Source: Chrysomallon squamiferum (taxonomy: Eukaryota; Mollusca; Gastropoda; Neomphalida; Peltospiridae). Taken from it: DNA of 64,000 nucleotides. A program made the position numbers and the translations under genes. The notes below the pieces were generated by a model. It made no database searches, was not told the origin of the DNA, and worked only from the letters and a program-made list of their open reading frames with translations. Below, piece after piece: positions 58,658 through 61,600 of this stretch. Positions within the stretch are counted from its first letter, which is position 1, and every line of letters starts with the position of its first letter. The stretch spans positions 169,568-233,567 of the forward strand of contig CM022672.1 in NCBI GenBank assembly GCA_012295275.1, written 5' to 3'.

Positions 58658-61600
58658 GTAAAAACATTTTACTTAAGTTTTGTTAAATATGGCATATTTC
58701 ATCTGTTTATAGAATATCCAGTCCTTAAGGAGCCAAAAATTTCCACAAAGGAGATGAGTGAGTCTCCTTATTTTGTTGTGATGTGTCAGTTTGAGCGAGT
58801 GGAGGATGAAGATATTCGCTACACAGTTGAGTGGTTTGCAGGGGAGGAGAAAGTGACTGATCGAGGACCATTTGTAGATGAAACAAAGAGTTTTCTGAAC
58901 ACTGAAATGTTAAAAAACTTTACTGTTGGCCAGAAGGTGAATAAAACATATTAATCATAATATTTTTTTATTTTTTTTGAGAAACAAAAATAATTTCATT
59001 AAATGATATATAAATAAAAGGTATATGTAGATATGTGTTCTGACAATAGTATAAATTAAAATACTATTTATTTAAACAGATTCAGTGTAGTGTGATTGGT
59101 TGCTACAGAACAAACTGTACAACAACAACATCACCTCCAGTCAGGAGCAGATACCTCAGTGCCAAAATACAGGCAAGTTTATAGTCAGTAAAATGTAGTG
59201 CTCAGTTTATTCACAATATCTTCAAAACAGCTTGTAACATTATGTCATGTCTAATAGTAGTGACAGTTATTTCCTTAGCAGAAGAAAAATAAAATTCTTA
59301 CAGAATTACTGTCAGAATTAATCTGTAACCTAATTAGTAAAAACAAAGTGGACATATTTTATCTGATAAATAAATGTACTGTAAATATATTATATATATT
59401 TTAGTGATTTGTTGCAAATTTTATACATTTATATATGTCACAGGTAAAAAACACAGCACTGAAGATAAAGGAAGGCAGTGGCATTGTTCATGTTGCTATC
59501 AAGCTGAATTTCCCACCTGGTTTCTTCTGTCACAATCTGTCAGTCTGGGATGAGTGTTCCTTGAAACTGACTTTGGCTGTCACCGAAACTGAAACTCAGC
59601 TGAAATGTCAAGGTCAGCCTGTTGTGCAGGCTGTTATTGGATATATGCCAAAAGGAGATCATCCAAAATGTGGACTTGTGATTACAAAGACAAACTGGAA
59701 GTCAGAGTTGATGGTCAGTGTGAAAGCAAAAACTGACTCTCCACTTGTTGATGGTGACAGAAATGTTGAAATGAGGTTAACAACATCTGTCATGATGTCA
59801 GGTGCTGGGGTGCTGGTCAGTACAGCTCAGATAATTGATGTCAAGGTTTGTCATCGTCTTCACAAATCAGTAATATAAATGACTGAAATTGAAATTTAGC
59901 CTTGTGGCCAAGTTGACACTTTGTTACATGTATCTAATGTTTGACAGTGTGAGCATCCTGACACTTTGTTACATGTATCTAATGTTTGACAGTGTAAGCA
60001 TCCTGACAGTTTGTTACATGTATCTAATGTTTGACAGTGTAAGCATCCTGACAGTTTGTTACGTGTATCTAATGTTTGACAGTGTAAGCATCCTGACAGT
60101 TTGTTACATGTATCTAATGTTTGACAGTGTAAGCATCCTGACAGTTTGTTACATGTATCTAATGTTTGACAGTGTGAGCATCCTGACAGTTTGTTACATG
60201 TATCTAATGTTTGACAGTGTGAGCATCCTGACACTTTGTTACATGTATCTAATGTTTGACAGTGTAAGCATCCTGACAGTTTGTTACATGTATCTAATGT
60301 TTGACAGTGTGAGCATCCTGACAGTTTGTTACATTTATCTAGATGTTTGACAGTGTAAACATGCTGACACTTTGTTACATTTATCTAGATATTTGAAAGT
60401 GTAAACATTCTGACAGTTTGTTACATTTATCTAGAGGTTTGACAACGTAAATATGCTGACACTTTGTTACCTTTATCTAGATGTTTGAAAGTGGAAACAT
60501 TCTGACACTTTGTTACATTTATCTAGATGTTTGACAGTGTAAACATGCTGACAGTTTGTTGCAAGTATCTAATGTTATTCATGGTGTTTTCAGATTGTTG
60601 TTGAAGATGCTGACAGGTCAGCAACATGCAAGTCTATGAACGATCCTCACATCACAACATTTGATGGAAAGTAAGTGTTTCTACAAGTTTATCACACATT
60701 GTTATTATATAATAAATCTGGGTTTTTTTTCTTCTTACACACCCATACTGTACATGCAAATGACAGATGATTTCTTATTCCTTTCAGAAAATACAACAAT
60801 TTCTATGAAGGAGAATTTATCCTTTATAAGCACACCACTAAACCATACGAAGTAAGTAAATATATTAAATTATGATACAGAGAGCCAAATATAATTTATA
60901 AGTGAATTTTTTTAATCTATTTAAGATTTTACTTTGTTAGAAGAACAAATTTAATATACTTTCATATATAGTAATATTGAAATATATTTCTAGTATGATA
61001 TTAAATTTATAGCTGCTCTTGACTATTTATTCCCAGATAGAATAAGAAATTTGTTTTGTGTACAGGTGAGATCATTCTACCGAAGTTGTCGTAAGAAAGC
61101 TGCCTGTAACTGTGCTGTGGCTGTCAGATCGGGTGATGATGTCATAGTAATTGACAGATGTGCAGAACAGGACAGTGAGCCAGACACACAGATGGTCATA
61201 CGGACATACATAACTGGCGAGTTGACACCAGGAACTCGTATTGTCAGATATGTTGGAGGAAGAGAATATAGGGTAAACAATTCAACCTCAGTCTGTCACA
61301 GTGTTCTAACAATTCAACCTCAGTTTGTCACAGTGTTCTAACAATTCAACCTCAGTTTGTCACAGTGTTCTTATACTTCAACCTCAGTTTGTCACAGTGT
61401 TCTTATACTTCAACCTCAATTTGTCACAAGTGTATTTACCTTCTGGTACATTCATGGTTGTTGTGAAGTCTAATGTATATTTTAGGTGTATTTACCTACT
61501 GGTACATACATGGTTGTGAAGTACAATGTATATTGCAGGTGTATTTACCTACTGGTACATACATGTTTGTGAAGTACAATGTATATTGCAGGTGTATTTA

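Noticed and set aside
59889-60350. Repetitive frame on each strand in 59889-60350
   Set aside because: Product of the 47-bp minisatellite in intron 87.
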